64,000 nt of DNA from Rhizomucor pusillus (Eukaryota; Mucoromycota; Mucoromycetes; Mucorales; Lichtheimiaceae), in assembly GCA_900175165.2 (NCBI GenBank), contig FWWN02000591.1:1-64000 (forward strand), written 5' to 3'. A program made the position numbers and the translations under genes. Under the pieces are notes generated by a model, which ran no database searches, had not been told where the DNA came from, and saw only the letters and a program-made list of their open reading frames with translations. Below are positions 22,474 through 32,019 of this stretch, in pieces (the first letter of the stretch is position 1; every line of letters begins with the position of its first letter).

Positions 22474-23318
22474 TTAGGAGGCTTCAGAGTAGCGTCGGCG
22501 ACACGCCGTTGGAGGTGCCCCAAAGACCAAAATCTTCTCTTGCTCCAGGGTATCCAGGTAATTCCCCGACACGAAGTCGTCATCGTCGTGCCGAGTGGTT
22601 TGGCGCAACATCTTGTAACGAATATTGGCGATATCGCCGGCGTCGACGCTCGCTTCACGTCTGTAAGCAGGCTGATCGGCGTACTTCTGCTGAAGGTACA
22701 GACGGATCGGACTAATGGCGTAGCTTTCGGGCACTTCAGACTGGATACCCCCTGTGAACTCTTGGAGCGCGAGGCAGGTACTGGAGATCGTTGGTCGTGT
22801 TAGGAACGTGGTTGCAGTGCATGCTCCTAAAGGTAACAGTTGCCTTATCTGGCGTGTTCTTGTAGCAAACGACCTCCATTGCAGCATTGCACCCGACCTT
22901 TTTCGATGTCTTTTGATTCGGGCGCGGCTTGCCAGACTTGCCGCCTGGCACTTTATCCTTTCGAGTCCGAGGCTGACCACCACGATGGCACATGTAGCGC
23001 TTCTTCCACAGGAATTTGTGGGCACGGTGTCGTTTAGAGCTTCTTTCAGCAAATGCTGCTTCGTATATAATACACTTAAATCAGCATTTCTCAAGTGCTT
23101 TCTACTCGTCACTTACAGTTTTCAGCATTATCATCATGCTCTATAATTTTCTTCGTGTTATCCACGGTGTCCTTGTACAGCCAGTAAACACCCTTGTCTT
23201 TCAGCTGGGAATAGAAAAAGTTGGTTAAGTCCTCGACATCGTAGACAAAAGTAGTAGTTGACGTGTTGCTGGCAGTAGAAGTATCGATGACGTTGCTCAT
23301 TGCAAGATCAGTAGACAA
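22474..23318 (-). pseudogene. MULE transposase E, N-terminal part
   Basis: It begins at 23318 (MSTDLAMSNVIDTST). In frames offset from one another it contains a FAR1-like region (MCHRGGQPRTRKDK ... KVGCNAAMEVVCYKN ... FRSMHCNHVPNTTND) and then IRLYLQQKYADQPAYRREA with AGDIANIRYKMLRQ. The last two segments parallel MULE A at about 4.0-4.15 kb, so A and E belong to one lineage. The catalytic core is missing or not recognisable on the left side. Confidence 0.65.
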
Positions 23319-23369
23319 AAAGAAGGGAAGAGCTAAGAAAACTTTCCTTCAAAGTAACTTGCCGCATCC

Positions 23370-24010
23370 CTATGTAACATGCTTCTCAAGAGTCGCTGTG
23401 TATTGCGAAGCAAAGTATCCTATATCAACGGCGAAGTCACGAGCCCATTCCCAGCTGATTTGAGCAACACTCGCGTTGACGTTCCACGTATCGCGCGCCG
23501 AACGAAGTCCTCCATAGCTATAAGCATAGTGTCCAGCACGCTCTGTGCGTGGCAGATTGTTGACAGTCATATACGTAGATAGCACCAACAGAGTACGGGT
23601 CCTTCTTGTCGAATGTTTGGAACAGTCAATGTTCAAGGTGAGCAAGAGCGAAAACGGTGTGTCGACGAAAAGAATATGGTTGGAGGCGGTTGAGCGAGGA
23701 TCAGGTACTGATTTCCACATACGACCGTCGTAGACATCGAAGAGTGTATTGTTACGAGTCGGTCTGTTGCGCCAGTGTTCCATCTTGTGCGTGAATCCTC
23801 CTCTGCGCATCATGTGTGCAAGGAGGCTGCTGACGGGATAGTACGCATAAACCTTGGTTGCAAAGCACCGCGATTTGCGCATGTCCTACAGTGGAGCGCC
23901 GCATTCTTCTCGTTGCGTTGCGTGGAAATGGTGTGGAAACTTGAAGAATGTACAATGAACCTGGTTGGATCCGAGGTTTTGGTGTACGCAGTGACAACGA
24001 GGACAGACAA
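23370..24010 (-). pseudogene. Plavaka/CACTA-like (tnp2/KDZ-type) transposase fragment
   Basis: The minus-strand frame starts with a Cys-rich zinc motif (RCPRCHCVHQN, about 24000), runs to HATQREECGAPL, and has an in-frame TAG at about 23884. The frame 23370-23882 reads VYAYYPVSSLLAHMMRRGGF, HKMEHWRNRP, TLFDVYDGRMWK, LLLTLNIDCSKH and LSTYMTVNNLPRTER. This is the characteristic N-terminal to mid region of fungal Plavaka-type transposases. After NLPRTER the frame diverges, so there is probably another shift. The catalytic region is absent. Confidence 0.75.
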
Positions 24011-24041
24011 CGAATGTTAAAGTGCAGTTTGATCCACCATG

Positions 24042-24156
24042 GGAGGTCATCTAGAACCACATGTATGATGCTCCTCCCGTTGAAGTCCCCGCGTAGCTTT
24101 GCGGAGCTGGGACTTCAACGGGAGAACCATCGTACATGTGGTTCTAGATGACCTCC
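24042..24156. mobile_element. Hairpin element H2, short form (115 bp)
   Basis: GGAGGTCATCTAGAACC at the left is matched by its reverse complement at the right, with arms of about 55 bp and almost no loop. The inner part of the arms and the 70-bp loop of copies H1 and H3 are missing. It sits between the Plavaka fragment and a second AT-rich island. Confidence 0.85.
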
Positions 24157-24159
24157 AAT

Positions 24160-24368
24160 ATGGAGGATGATATTTTAAATACAAATATTGATAATGAAAA
24201 ATTATATGAAGTACAATATATAATTAAACATAAAAAATATATGATAAGTTTGAGTATTTAGTAAAATGGAAGAATTATCCAAAAGATTACAATGGATGGG
24301 TAAAGGAAGATGACTTTGTAGAAAAGGAGATTATAGAGGAAGATTGGAAATCTGTCAAAAGATTATAA
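24160..24368 (+). pseudogene. Chromodomain fragment in an AT-rich island
   Basis: From the ATG at 24160 one frame reads MEDDILNTNIDNEKLYEVQY then IIKHKK. After a frameshift near 24240 another frame reads FEYLVKWKNYPKDYNGW, VKEDDFVEKEIIEEDW and ends at 24368. YEVQYII...YLVKWKNYP...W is a chromodomain (HP1-like fold), as found at the C-terminus of chromoviral integrases and some DNA transposons. Composition is highly AT-rich, like the island at 11.7-13.2 kb and unlike the gypsy chromodomain at about 34.9 kb. Confidence 0.65.
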
Positions 24369-24574
24369 GAGAACTGATTCATAATCGATAAATTATATAA
24401 ATTATTAAAACTTATTAATTGATATTAATGTATTTTGGATAAATTGTTGTTAAATTTTTATTTGGATTATTATAAATTAATTGAATTGTTTCTTTTTTTG
24501 AAGTTTGACAGATTATATTATAACTGTATCAAGAACGCTACCCGATGGTTATGCATTAAGAACCAACACTTCGT
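24369..24574. other. AT-rich tail of the second island
   Basis: This non-coding, strongly AT-rich sequence continues the chromodomain block up to the sharp change to GC-rich LINE sequence near 24.63 kb. Confidence 0.5.
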
Positions 24575-25511
24575 TTATGGATTTCTTTTGACTTTAATTA
24601 GTGAGCTTTTTATATTTTTGGATGGTTTCTCATGGAGGTGACGGTGCTGGGAGGGGCAGTGGTGTTGTTGGTGGTGGGCGCGGCCTTCTTGGCCGGGCGG
24701 GAGGTGGCGACGAACTCTTGCCACCATTCTTCGCCAAGACAAAGTGGTGAGGTGGTGGGCGGTGCCAAAGTGTCTTGCGACTCTTGCGCCGATGTGGCGA
24801 GGGAGGCGAACGCAGGTGCGCCCCATCCTCTCGGTGAAGAGGCGGCGGACGATGGTGGTGCGGGAAGTGGTGGTTTCGTTGGTAAACTTTGGGTCTGCCA
24901 ACACCGCAGGCGAAAGGGGGTCGAACGCGCCGCGTTCTTGAACGCCTTCGGCGGCGAGCTTGGCAACCAACTCTGCCTTGAAGGCAGAGTGGGCAAGGAG
25001 AGCGACTGTATCCTTGGCAGGGAACTGCACGTCCAAGACGCGGGATTGCTGGACCTCGAGGGACGACAGCATTTTCCTCACGTCCTGGAACTTGAGGTGG
25101 TGGCGGCAAGGGAGGTATACGAACTCGTAGCCCGAAGGGCTGGCGGCGACGGGCAGAGGGGGCAGTCCTCTTGTTGCCTTTGGCGGGCAACTTCTTGGCG
25201 GCAGCAGTCTTGGCGCTGGTGGGTTTGGAGGGCGGGGTGGGAGGGGCAGTCTTGACGACGTTCCTCTTGGTGGTGGCGGTGCCAGTGACGGCAGGAGCAG
25301 CAGCCTTCAGCTTAGGGGCGTGCTTCGAGGCAGCCGACCCGAGGGTAGGTGCCTCTGAAGCAGAGGCCTGGTCTGCTACACCCTTAGGGCGTAGGAGCTG
25401 AGTTTGGAGAGCAAGCAAAATTTTTGCCTGCTCTTCGTTGNGCTTTTCCGCGCGCGCCAACTGGGCCCGGAGGTCCTCAACAAGTCGTTGGAGTGAGCGT
25501 ATCAACTCCAT
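24575..25511 (-). pseudogene. LINE ORF1-like protein, GC-rich, frameshifted
   Basis: The minus-strand frame from 25511 gives a coiled-coil start (MELIRSLQRLVEDLRAQLAR), an Ala/Pro/Lys-rich linker, and then a shift near 25090. The continuation (about 25100 down to 24700) reads RKMLSSLEVQQSRVLDVQFP, VALLAHSAFKAELVAKL, FDPLSPAVLADPKF and CVRLPRHIGARVARHF. This resembles ORF1 (gag-like) of non-LTR retrotransposons in early-diverging fungi. One base is N at 25441. The reverse transcriptase ORF is not adjacent, so the copy is truncated. Its GC content is far above that of its neighbours. Confidence 0.6.
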
Positions 25512-25841
25512 GTGAGTTTCGGTGCTGGTGGCGGTGGTGGTGTTGGAGTTGGTGGTGGCGGTTGGAGTGCTAATGACTCCAAAGTCGACGTTGGTGAGGG
25601 GGTGCGGGGATCGAATCCCGGTGGCTGGTCCATTGTCAGTAGGTTGCTAATGGCAATGGAACTGGTTGTTCGTTTTGGTGAATTTCGCAGTGATTCGAAC
25701 AAGAGTGGTGTGTCCGGTTGTGGCCGTTTGCTATATGTATTCTTTAGGGTAGGTTGCTTACACGTTTCGACGGTTTTTTCCAGTTCGAACTTAAAGCGTC
25801 TGGCTCAGAAAAGAAAACATCCTCTCAACAGAGCAAGAAGC

Positions 25842-25912
25842 TCTCGGATAGTATAGTGGTTAGTATCCCCGCCTGTCACGCGGGAGACCCGGGTTCAATT
25901 CCCGGTCCGAGA
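25842..25912 (+). tRNA. tRNA-Asp (GTC)
   Basis: Acceptor stem TCTCGGA / TCCGAGA. The D-arm region contains AGTGGTTAGTAT. The anticodon stem-loop CCCGC-CTGTCAC-GCGGG has anticodon GTC, and the T-arm is CCGGGTTCAATTCCCGG. No intron. An LTR-like sequence starts 44 bp downstream. Confidence 0.95.
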
Positions 25913-25955
25913 GTACGTATATTGAAAAGACTTTTGCCGTGTCGTAACACTTTTT

Positions 25956-26258
25956 TGTGCTACGAGCTCACGCAATAAGGGAATCACACAGAAATCAAAG
26001 TCTTGGGGGTTTGTCAGATGCCTTTTAGTCTGCGCTTTCTGCACTCTTATTTATACCTTTTGCAAGTGCTCAAATATAATTGATACTATTGGTAGATATA
26101 TGGAAAAGCTACGAAGGAACAAAAGAATAAAAGTGTGCCTGACATCAGACGATAGCACCAATGATAGTTAATGCGCATTGTTATAGCAATTACAGGACAC
26201 CAATGGTAATTGTTGACAATGTCGCATTCTTATTGGTCAGCACCAAAATGCCACGACA
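25956..26258 (-). mobile_element. LTR-like arm L (303 bp) of an inverted pair
   Basis: It is an almost perfect reverse complement of 26829-27131 (I noted only two differences, near the inner end). In minus-strand orientation it begins TGTCGTGG, contains a TATA-type GGTATAAATAAG and ends GTAGCACA, so it looks like an LTR (TG...CA). I found no 5-bp target duplication. It starts 44 bp after tRNA-Asp. Confidence 0.7.
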
Positions 26259-26828
26259 ACGTGTATCGCGCGCGGACTTGTCCGTTTCCTTTTCTGACAC
26301 TTCGCCTTTGAGCGCCGCTCTCTTAAACATGCCGTAACGCTATTCCTTTTTGGCGTTACTGTCGTATAACTTTTTGTCGCAGGTCGTATTTAAAGGAATA
26401 GGCGCAAGCTCTGAGATTCTGGATGGCCTCCCTTGCATGAGATCTCTTTTTGCAATCATTGCTTTGATTTGCGAGTCATATTGCCAGGGAAAAACCGTTT
26501 CCAGCGTTGCTAAGCTACGCTGAGGGCGTGCCTTTGGCTGAGCTACGCGCAGAGAAAAATTAATTCAAACTTTCCTGGGGGGACTCGGGTCATAAAAAGT
26601 GGGGGGACATAAGAATTTTGCATTTCCATAACACAAGCATCTGTATATTATAGACTTTCCTTTATTGTTGTATATCGGTAGAAGCCAACACAGTATAAAT
26701 ATGCCATAGACAAAATAATAAATCCACATTTATCTACCGTTCGTCTTCATGTCCTTTTCCTTCGTGATTCTCTTCTTCGTGGGCCCGTCACGCCAAAAGG
26801 AAATAGCCTTACGTTATTATACGACACA
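26259..26828. other. Spacer between the inverted LTR-like arms
   Basis: 570 bp without a recognised coding segment. It contains TATTTAAAGGAATAGGCGCA near 26388, a motif that recurs in reverse complement near 33100-33120, and repeated CGTAAC / GTCGTA motifs that also flank both arms. Confidence 0.45.
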
Positions 26829-27131
26829 TGTCGTGGCCGTTTGGTGCTGACCAATAAGAATGCGACATTGTCAACAATTACCATTGGTGTCCTGTAATTG
26901 CTATAACAATGCGCATTAACTATCATTGGTGCTATCGTCTGATGTCAGGCACACTTTTATTCTTTTGTTCCTTCGTAGCTTTTCCATATATCTACCAATA
27001 GTATCAATTATATTTGAGCACTTGCAAAAGGTATAAATAAGAGTGCAGAAAGCGCAGACTAAAAGGCATCTGACAAACCCCCAAGACTTTGATTTCTGTG
27101 TGATTCCCTTATTGCGTGAGCTCGTAGCACA
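26829..27131 (+). mobile_element. LTR-like arm R (303 bp) of an inverted pair
   Basis: This is the plus-orientation partner of 25956-26258. It runs from TGTCGTGG to GTAGCACA, with GGTATAAATAAG about 200 bp in, placed as in an LTR promoter. The near identity of the arms points to recent insertion of two copies or to gene conversion between them. tRNA-Lys lies about 400 bp further right. Confidence 0.7.
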
Positions 27132-27535
27132 AGACAAAAAGTTGTCGTAACGCTTCTTGTTTTGCGCCACGAACCCACGAAGAAAGATAATGAACCACGG
27201 GACCTCTCTGCCCCCTTTCTTTTTTATTCTGTGTTTATAGACAACTCTTTCTTTCTGCGGTGTTTGTCTTGGGAAGTATGTTAAATATTAATGAGTCAAC
27301 ATCGACCGTGACATAATTGCTCTTCGAGCGGGGATCCATTTTTGGAGCTATTGTGAGTCACCACTTCCACAAAGAGAGGAGATAAGATGTTGAATACAAC
27401 TCAGGACAAAAAAGGACAACAGGTGAATCTGTGCACGACAAAGTGTTACGACACACAAACGGTATGTCAATCAAAAAAGGTAGAGTCCCTACGAGAAACG
27501 CCAACACAAATGATAAACCATAGGTTATGTGTACT

Positions 27536-27608
27536 AGCCCGACGGGGGGCTCGAACCCCCAACCTTGAGATTAAGAGTCTCACGCTCTACCGATTGAGCT
27601 AGCCGGGC
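27536..27608 (-). tRNA. tRNA-Lys (CTT)
   Basis: On the minus strand: acceptor stem GCCCGGC / GTCGGGC; D-arm AGCTCAATCGGTAGAGC; anticodon stem-loop GTGAGACTCTTAATCTCAAG with anticodon CTT; T-arm GGGGGTTCGAGCCCCC. No intron. Confidence 0.95.
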
Positions 27609-27855
27609 CCCTCGGTGCTTTTTGTGGATCAGAAACCTTGAATACACTTCAAGCCAGTGATCGAGCACTGCACATAAATCGTGGTGTCTGAAGTTTTTGC
27701 TGGCAGATACGAGCTGGTATATGACAGGTATGTACCTCAGATACCTTATATTTCCCTTACATAGCATGTACCCTAGCTGGGTCTAAAAATGCTAGCCAGG
27801 TAGCTCTCCCTTCTTCACTACAGCTCAAGAATCTTAAGTCACCATATCTACTGAA

Positions 27856-28731
27856 ATGCCTACGCAAACCCGAGCTAACAAATATATTGACTGTGAGTGC
27901 ACAAAGTGCACCGCTGTTGATCACTTTGGCAACTACTGTCACAAGAAGCAACTCCGAAACACGCTCGCGAACACTTGTTTCTCTTCAGTCAATTCAAACC
28001 AGTCCTTCCTCGTAAGGAGTTCGAACGTCTTTCAATTGCACGCTGAATGCTTGACAACAACCACTTTAGCCTTTCCAAGCGCAGCCGTCAATAACAGGAG
28101 GACTCTACCTGCAGCATTGAGCACCCAAGGTACATTCGTGGAGGTCATCCAAGCACACTATGATCTAGGGCGCCCTGTTGTCGGCTGGATGTCTCTATGG
28201 AGGTCATCTAGAACCACATGTATGATGCTCCTCCCGTTGAAGTCCCGCTCCGCGAGGCTACGCGGGTTTTTGAGAATATGGGGTGGTCGCTCGACCGATC
28301 TTGATACAATAATTGTCTGTCATCCAGAAAGATTCAGAAAATTTTATGTGTGTCCGTACTTCAAGCGACCACCTCATATTCTCAAAAACCCGCGTAGCCT
28401 CGCGGAGCGGGACTTCAACGGGAGGAGCATCAAACATGTGGTTCTAGATGACCTCCTATGCCTTTCCAACTTCTACGTAGATATCCATGTCTTGGACGTC
28501 TTAATTCCGAGACGTCTGCCTCAGAGTAGAACATCAGGAAAGATTCCTCCCGACGCTACGCTTCTAAACGTCATCCAATGGATTATAGACCAAACTCGTT
28601 TTAAAGCTTGGCCGTCGATCCGGCGGGGAAGCCATAGATCGACCTTCCAGGGACGAATCCTTGGATATGGACGACCTCCGGTGCACCTGATTTATGCAGC
28701 TAATGCTAACGTCACTCTATTTTTCTGTTAG
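27856..28731 (+). pseudogene. Transposase-like N-terminal gene fragment read through hairpin H3
   Basis: An open frame of 291 codons. The first part has a Cys-rich motif (IDCECTKCTAVDHFGNYC HKK) that resembles the N-terminal zinc motif of Plavaka/KDZ-type transposases. Residues of about 115-200 are encoded by hairpin H3, and the frame then continues (LSNFYVDIHVLDVLIPR, PPDATLLNVIQWIIDQ). No catalytic motif is present, and I cannot name it firmly. It may be a broken N-terminal exon or a chance-open fusion. Confidence 0.35.
28199..28456. mobile_element. Hairpin element H3 (258 bp, arms about 92 bp)
   Basis: Arms start GGAGGTCATCTAGAACCAC and close with the reverse complement. The loop (about 73 bp) contains CTTGATACAATAATTGTC. 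The flanking TAT (28196-28198 and 28457-28459) fits a 3-bp target duplication. Ends GGAGG...CCTCC plus a 3-bp duplication would suit a PIF/Harbinger-type or CACTA-type MITE; that is inference. Confidence 0.9.
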
Positions 28732-28742
28732 ACAATGCTGCT

Positions 28743-28982
28743 ATGGCACACGATGGCGATGATGCAGGAATGGACATGGAAGTGGACATGGACAGTGAGC
28801 CTTGTGATGAAGCTCGTCTTATCTTGCCATCGGGTACGCTGCGACTTGACGACGGTAACAACGTGTTCGATGATGCAGAGCCTGAAGGCGAGGTAGACGA
28901 CGCTGAACAAGGCAATGAACTGTTTCTTGACGACGATGAATATCTTCGTCAGGAGGTGGAGCATACTGAAATAGAATCTTAG
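28743..28982 (+). CDS. Small acidic protein, hypothetical
   Basis: 79 codons starting MAHDGDDAGMDMEVDMDS. It is strongly Asp/Glu-rich throughout, with DDAEPEGEVDDAEQGNELF near the middle. It follows the 27856-28731 frame by 11 bp in another frame, and could be the acidic segment that follows the zinc motif in Plavaka-type transposases or an exon of the same broken gene. No domain is recognised. Confidence 0.3.
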   Translation: MAHDGDDAGMDMEVDMDSEPCDEARLILPSGTLRLDDGNNVFDDAEPEGEVDDAEQGNELFLDDDEYLRQEVEHTEIES

Positions 28983-29137
28983 TTATATAGAGAATCGATC
29001 GAACATCGAATATACTGATTATGTATTCAGCGACGACAGCTGGTGCCTTCCGTGATCCAATTTGTTGGTTCATTGCGATTTTCCTTGTGCGTTTTTTGTC
29101 TGAAGCTGCAGCAGAATTGCTGATGAAATTCATCAAT

Positions 29138-29397
29138 GGAGATCATCTAGAACCACATACACGATAATCCTCTCGTTAAATTCTCCGCTCCGCAAGCCTA
29201 CGCGGGTTCTTGAGAACATGGGCTAATCGCCCGATTGATCTTGATACAATAATTATCTGTTATCCAGAAAGATCCAGGAAATTTTATGTAAATCTTTATT
29301 TCAAGCGCTTAGCCCATGTTCTCAAGAACCCGCGTAGGCTTGCGGAGCGGAGAATTTAACGAGAGGATTATCGTGTATGTGGTTCTAGATGACCTCA
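29138..29397. mobile_element. Hairpin element H4 (260 bp), diverged copy
   Basis: Same architecture as H3 (arms about 92 bp, loop with CTTGATACAATAATTATC). It differs from H3 at roughly a fifth of arm positions, while its own two arms remain almost perfectly complementary. Flanking AAT (29135-29137 and 29398-29400) fits a 3-bp target duplication. Confidence 0.88.
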
Positions 29398-29540
29398 AAT
29401 GCGATCATCGAAGCATTCTCTGCAAGAATTTCGCAAGCAACGGGAGCAGCAATTGAACCGTTATTCCGTTTACCGGCAAAACTCTCCACGCTAAGAAAGT
29501 ATGCAGGCTATGGAACAGCAGCTAGCAATATTACATGCTA

Positions 29541-30069
29541 TGGAGCACACACGGATGCGTCGAGGTTGTCCACCGCTACCTGGCCATTGGCATTGTCGAT
29601 GGAACTTTTCCAGTTTTTAAAAGCTTATTAGTCTTGTTTGTAGTATAAATTTTGGATATATTTGTGTTCCCTGAATTTATAGCAGAAGAAAAAGATATTT
29701 TGGTTTTCTGTTTTTATAGGGATGGCCAAGTCCTGTGGTAATGCTGGTGGGAAATCCAGTAGCCATCTAGTCGGATAAGAACAAAGGAGGTGATCCAAGT
29801 TTAGTTGGAGTTGGAGCTGGCGCTCCAAATGGGGAAGGATTCTTTGGGTGGAGGTATGGAGGTGAATCCTAGCGAATTGGTACCGGTGCATACCCAAACC
29901 ATATGGGTTTGTTTTTAAAAATCCACCGGGCCATCTTATTGGATGAACCCCCACATTTTGGATGGAGTCGTTCGGTAATCCATTCTCGACGACCTCAATG
30001 CCTCCACCCAAAGAGTCCTTCCCCATTTGGAGCGTCAGCTCCAACTCCAACTAAATTTGGATCACCTCC
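29541..30069 (+). repeat. Dispersed repeat R1, copy 2, with terminal inverted repeats
   Basis: The left part (29541-29790) matches the reverse complement of 10743-11012. The right part (29791-30069) is bounded by inverted repeats of about 65 bp: AGGTGATCCAAGTTTAGTTG on the left, and its complement ending GGATCACCT on the right. Shared internal segments include AAATGGGGAAGGATTC and GGTTTTCTGTTT. A minus-strand frame across it has no recognised domain. Probably a foldback or non-autonomous DNA element. Confidence 0.7.
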
Positions 30070-30107
30070 CGAGTGTGCAGGGCGCGGTCCGTGCAGCACT
30101 GTCAAAA

Positions 30108-30824
30108 ATGAAGCGAGAAGGGAAACAATGGTGCTTTGACGATGGTCACGAGGGCCAAATCAGCGGCGAGAAGAACCAGAAGCTAGTTGGCAACGTGGTC
30201 AACTACGTGCTGGCTCAAGACGAAGCGAAATTAGCAGGCTGGACGCTCGCCGCGATCCGTGAAAAGCTGAGCAAGAAGTTCAGGAGCGACAAACACCTGA
30301 GATCGCAGAGTACCGGGGTCGTCGCTGTGCGGCGTATAGTAGCCAGGTTCAGCGGCAGACGCCAAATGGTAATACAAGCACGTGAGCAGTTCTTTTCATA
30401 CAAACTTCGTACTTAATTTTCATGTTTCTAGAGAGCCGAAAATCGAGAAAGAACTTATTCGAGCAACGCAGTGTATTACGACAGGAAAGACGGCGAAAAG
30501 ATTCCTGCATTGCTCAGGACTAGTTACATGTCTGACGATGACGAGAGCGGCTCTGTCCTTCGTCCTTCGTGGCGATCTCAAAGGGTAAGCTTATTTATGA
30601 ATATTCTATTTGACAAGGTTTTTCATGCACTCTCTTTGTCGTTTCAGGCCAACAATTTGTTGAGAGAGCTGGACGAAGCCCGTGCTGAGCAGTACGAGAG
30701 GGACGGGAAAGCTCGTCCAAAGGATTGCGAGCGTTGGGACGACACAAGAGTAGTTGCTGCAGATGTAGCATTGGATAGAGCAAAGAGGAACGAGCTTGCA
30801 CCATGGATGATGCAAGAGCAATAA
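30108..30824 (+). CDS. Conserved-looking hypothetical protein, two introns, intact
   Basis: Proposed exons are 30108-30368, 30432-30584 and 30648-30824, all joined in phase 0, giving 196 residues. Introns are 63 nt each, GT-AG (GTAATA...TTCTAG and GTAAGC...TTTCAG). The protein begins MKREGKQWCFDDGHEGQ, has a middle YYDRKDGEKIPALLRTSYMS and SVLRPSWRSQRANNLLREL, and ends APWMMQEQ. It is hydrophilic and charged, with no signal peptide or membrane span. I recall similar short proteins scattered among transposons of Mucoromycota but cannot assign a function. The reading frame enters from the end of repeat R1, so the true start may be further left or lost. Unlike its neighbours it shows no stop or frameshift. 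Confidence 0.55.
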
Positions 30825-32019
30825 AGTCAGCAGTGTATTTGTCCCTTAATTTTTCTCCCATCGAACTGACACGTCAACCTGTTACCTCCCTCTTTCATCA
30901 GCATTGGTTACCTTCCTTTGATTTACAAAACTGCACCGCTGCGTCAGCAATGAAAACATATTCTGATCCTCGCTTTGAAAGGAATTGCATTGGACGCCGC
31001 CGGTATTCTGTCATCTTGTCTTTGCGCACGCACTCACGCGCTGATACACGCAACTCTTACCTTTGCTTTCTCTCCAGTCCATTTTCCACAAAGGTTATCG
31101 CTGCAACTGCTCATCTATAATAACGCTCTGTACTAATCAGTCTCTCCTGATGTAGTTTGTAGAGGCGCGTCTGTCATACTTCATCTTGATACGTAGCCGT
31201 CCCCTCCCGTGGTTCTTCATGCTAATCTGACTCCATAGATAAGCAGTTGCGCTGATGCTATTGACTTGAGGTAGCTATCTGTATTCCTTTCTACAGTATT
31301 GCCCCCGTGAGCTCATGTTTACTCTTAGAAAAAAAGCTACTTCCTTCGACCACTTTCAGCTCTGGTAGGTTGCAGCATATTGTTATCGTGTTTCTTGTGC
31401 TCACCTCACTGAACATCTTCTTGACTGTTAGAGACATAACACTGTAGCAAGCTTTTTCAACGCTTGGTAGGTGAATACTGTTTGATCCTTTCTCTTGTCT
31501 CGTATCTAATAGCTATTCTTTCTTAGATATTCACTACTTCAGCGTTTCCTGTCGTCTGCAAAGCAAGCATATTCTTGCAGCTCAAGTTTTTGAAAGCCCT
31601 TCTTTATTTGCGCACAAATTCAGTCGCTGCCTAGTTCCATCGACCTTTTACAATGCATTGACTGAACAGTCTGTGTTTGCTTCAGTCTTGAATATTGTAA
31701 ACCTTTAGATATAGCCTTCTTCACATACTACACTCAAAAATAAAGCATGCGTATCGTTTTCGCCATAACAATAGTAATACCTTTTTTGTCAAAACTTTCA
31801 ACGAATCAATGGTATGGATAGTGTGCCAATGAGAACGATGGAAAGGACGAGAGTAGGAAAGTAATTGTTGAGCATAAGTGAAATGGCACGAACGACATTA
31901 AGGCTAGGATGAACAAAATGGCATGCAGGATGGACGCTGCACCATGTAAAAATGAGCGGTGATTTAGACACCTTTTAGACCGTCTAAAATCGATGTCCGA
32001 CTCCAGTGGTAGCGCGTAG
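30825..32019. other. Unassigned sequence
   Basis: About 1.2 kb of T/C-rich sequence without a recognisable gene, RNA or repeat. It may include the 5' part of the LINE whose reverse transcriptase fragment begins at about 32020. Confidence 0.45.

Noticed and set aside
24632..25401. Long plus-strand frames (207 and 76 codons) in GC-rich DNA
   Set aside because: They are antisense to the LINE ORF1; high GC lowers stop frequency and makes such shadows.
25600..25630. GGGGATCGAATCCCGG resembling a tRNA T-arm near the LINE 5' side
   Set aside because: No acceptor, D or anticodon arm could be built around it; at most a tRNA remnant or a chance B-box.
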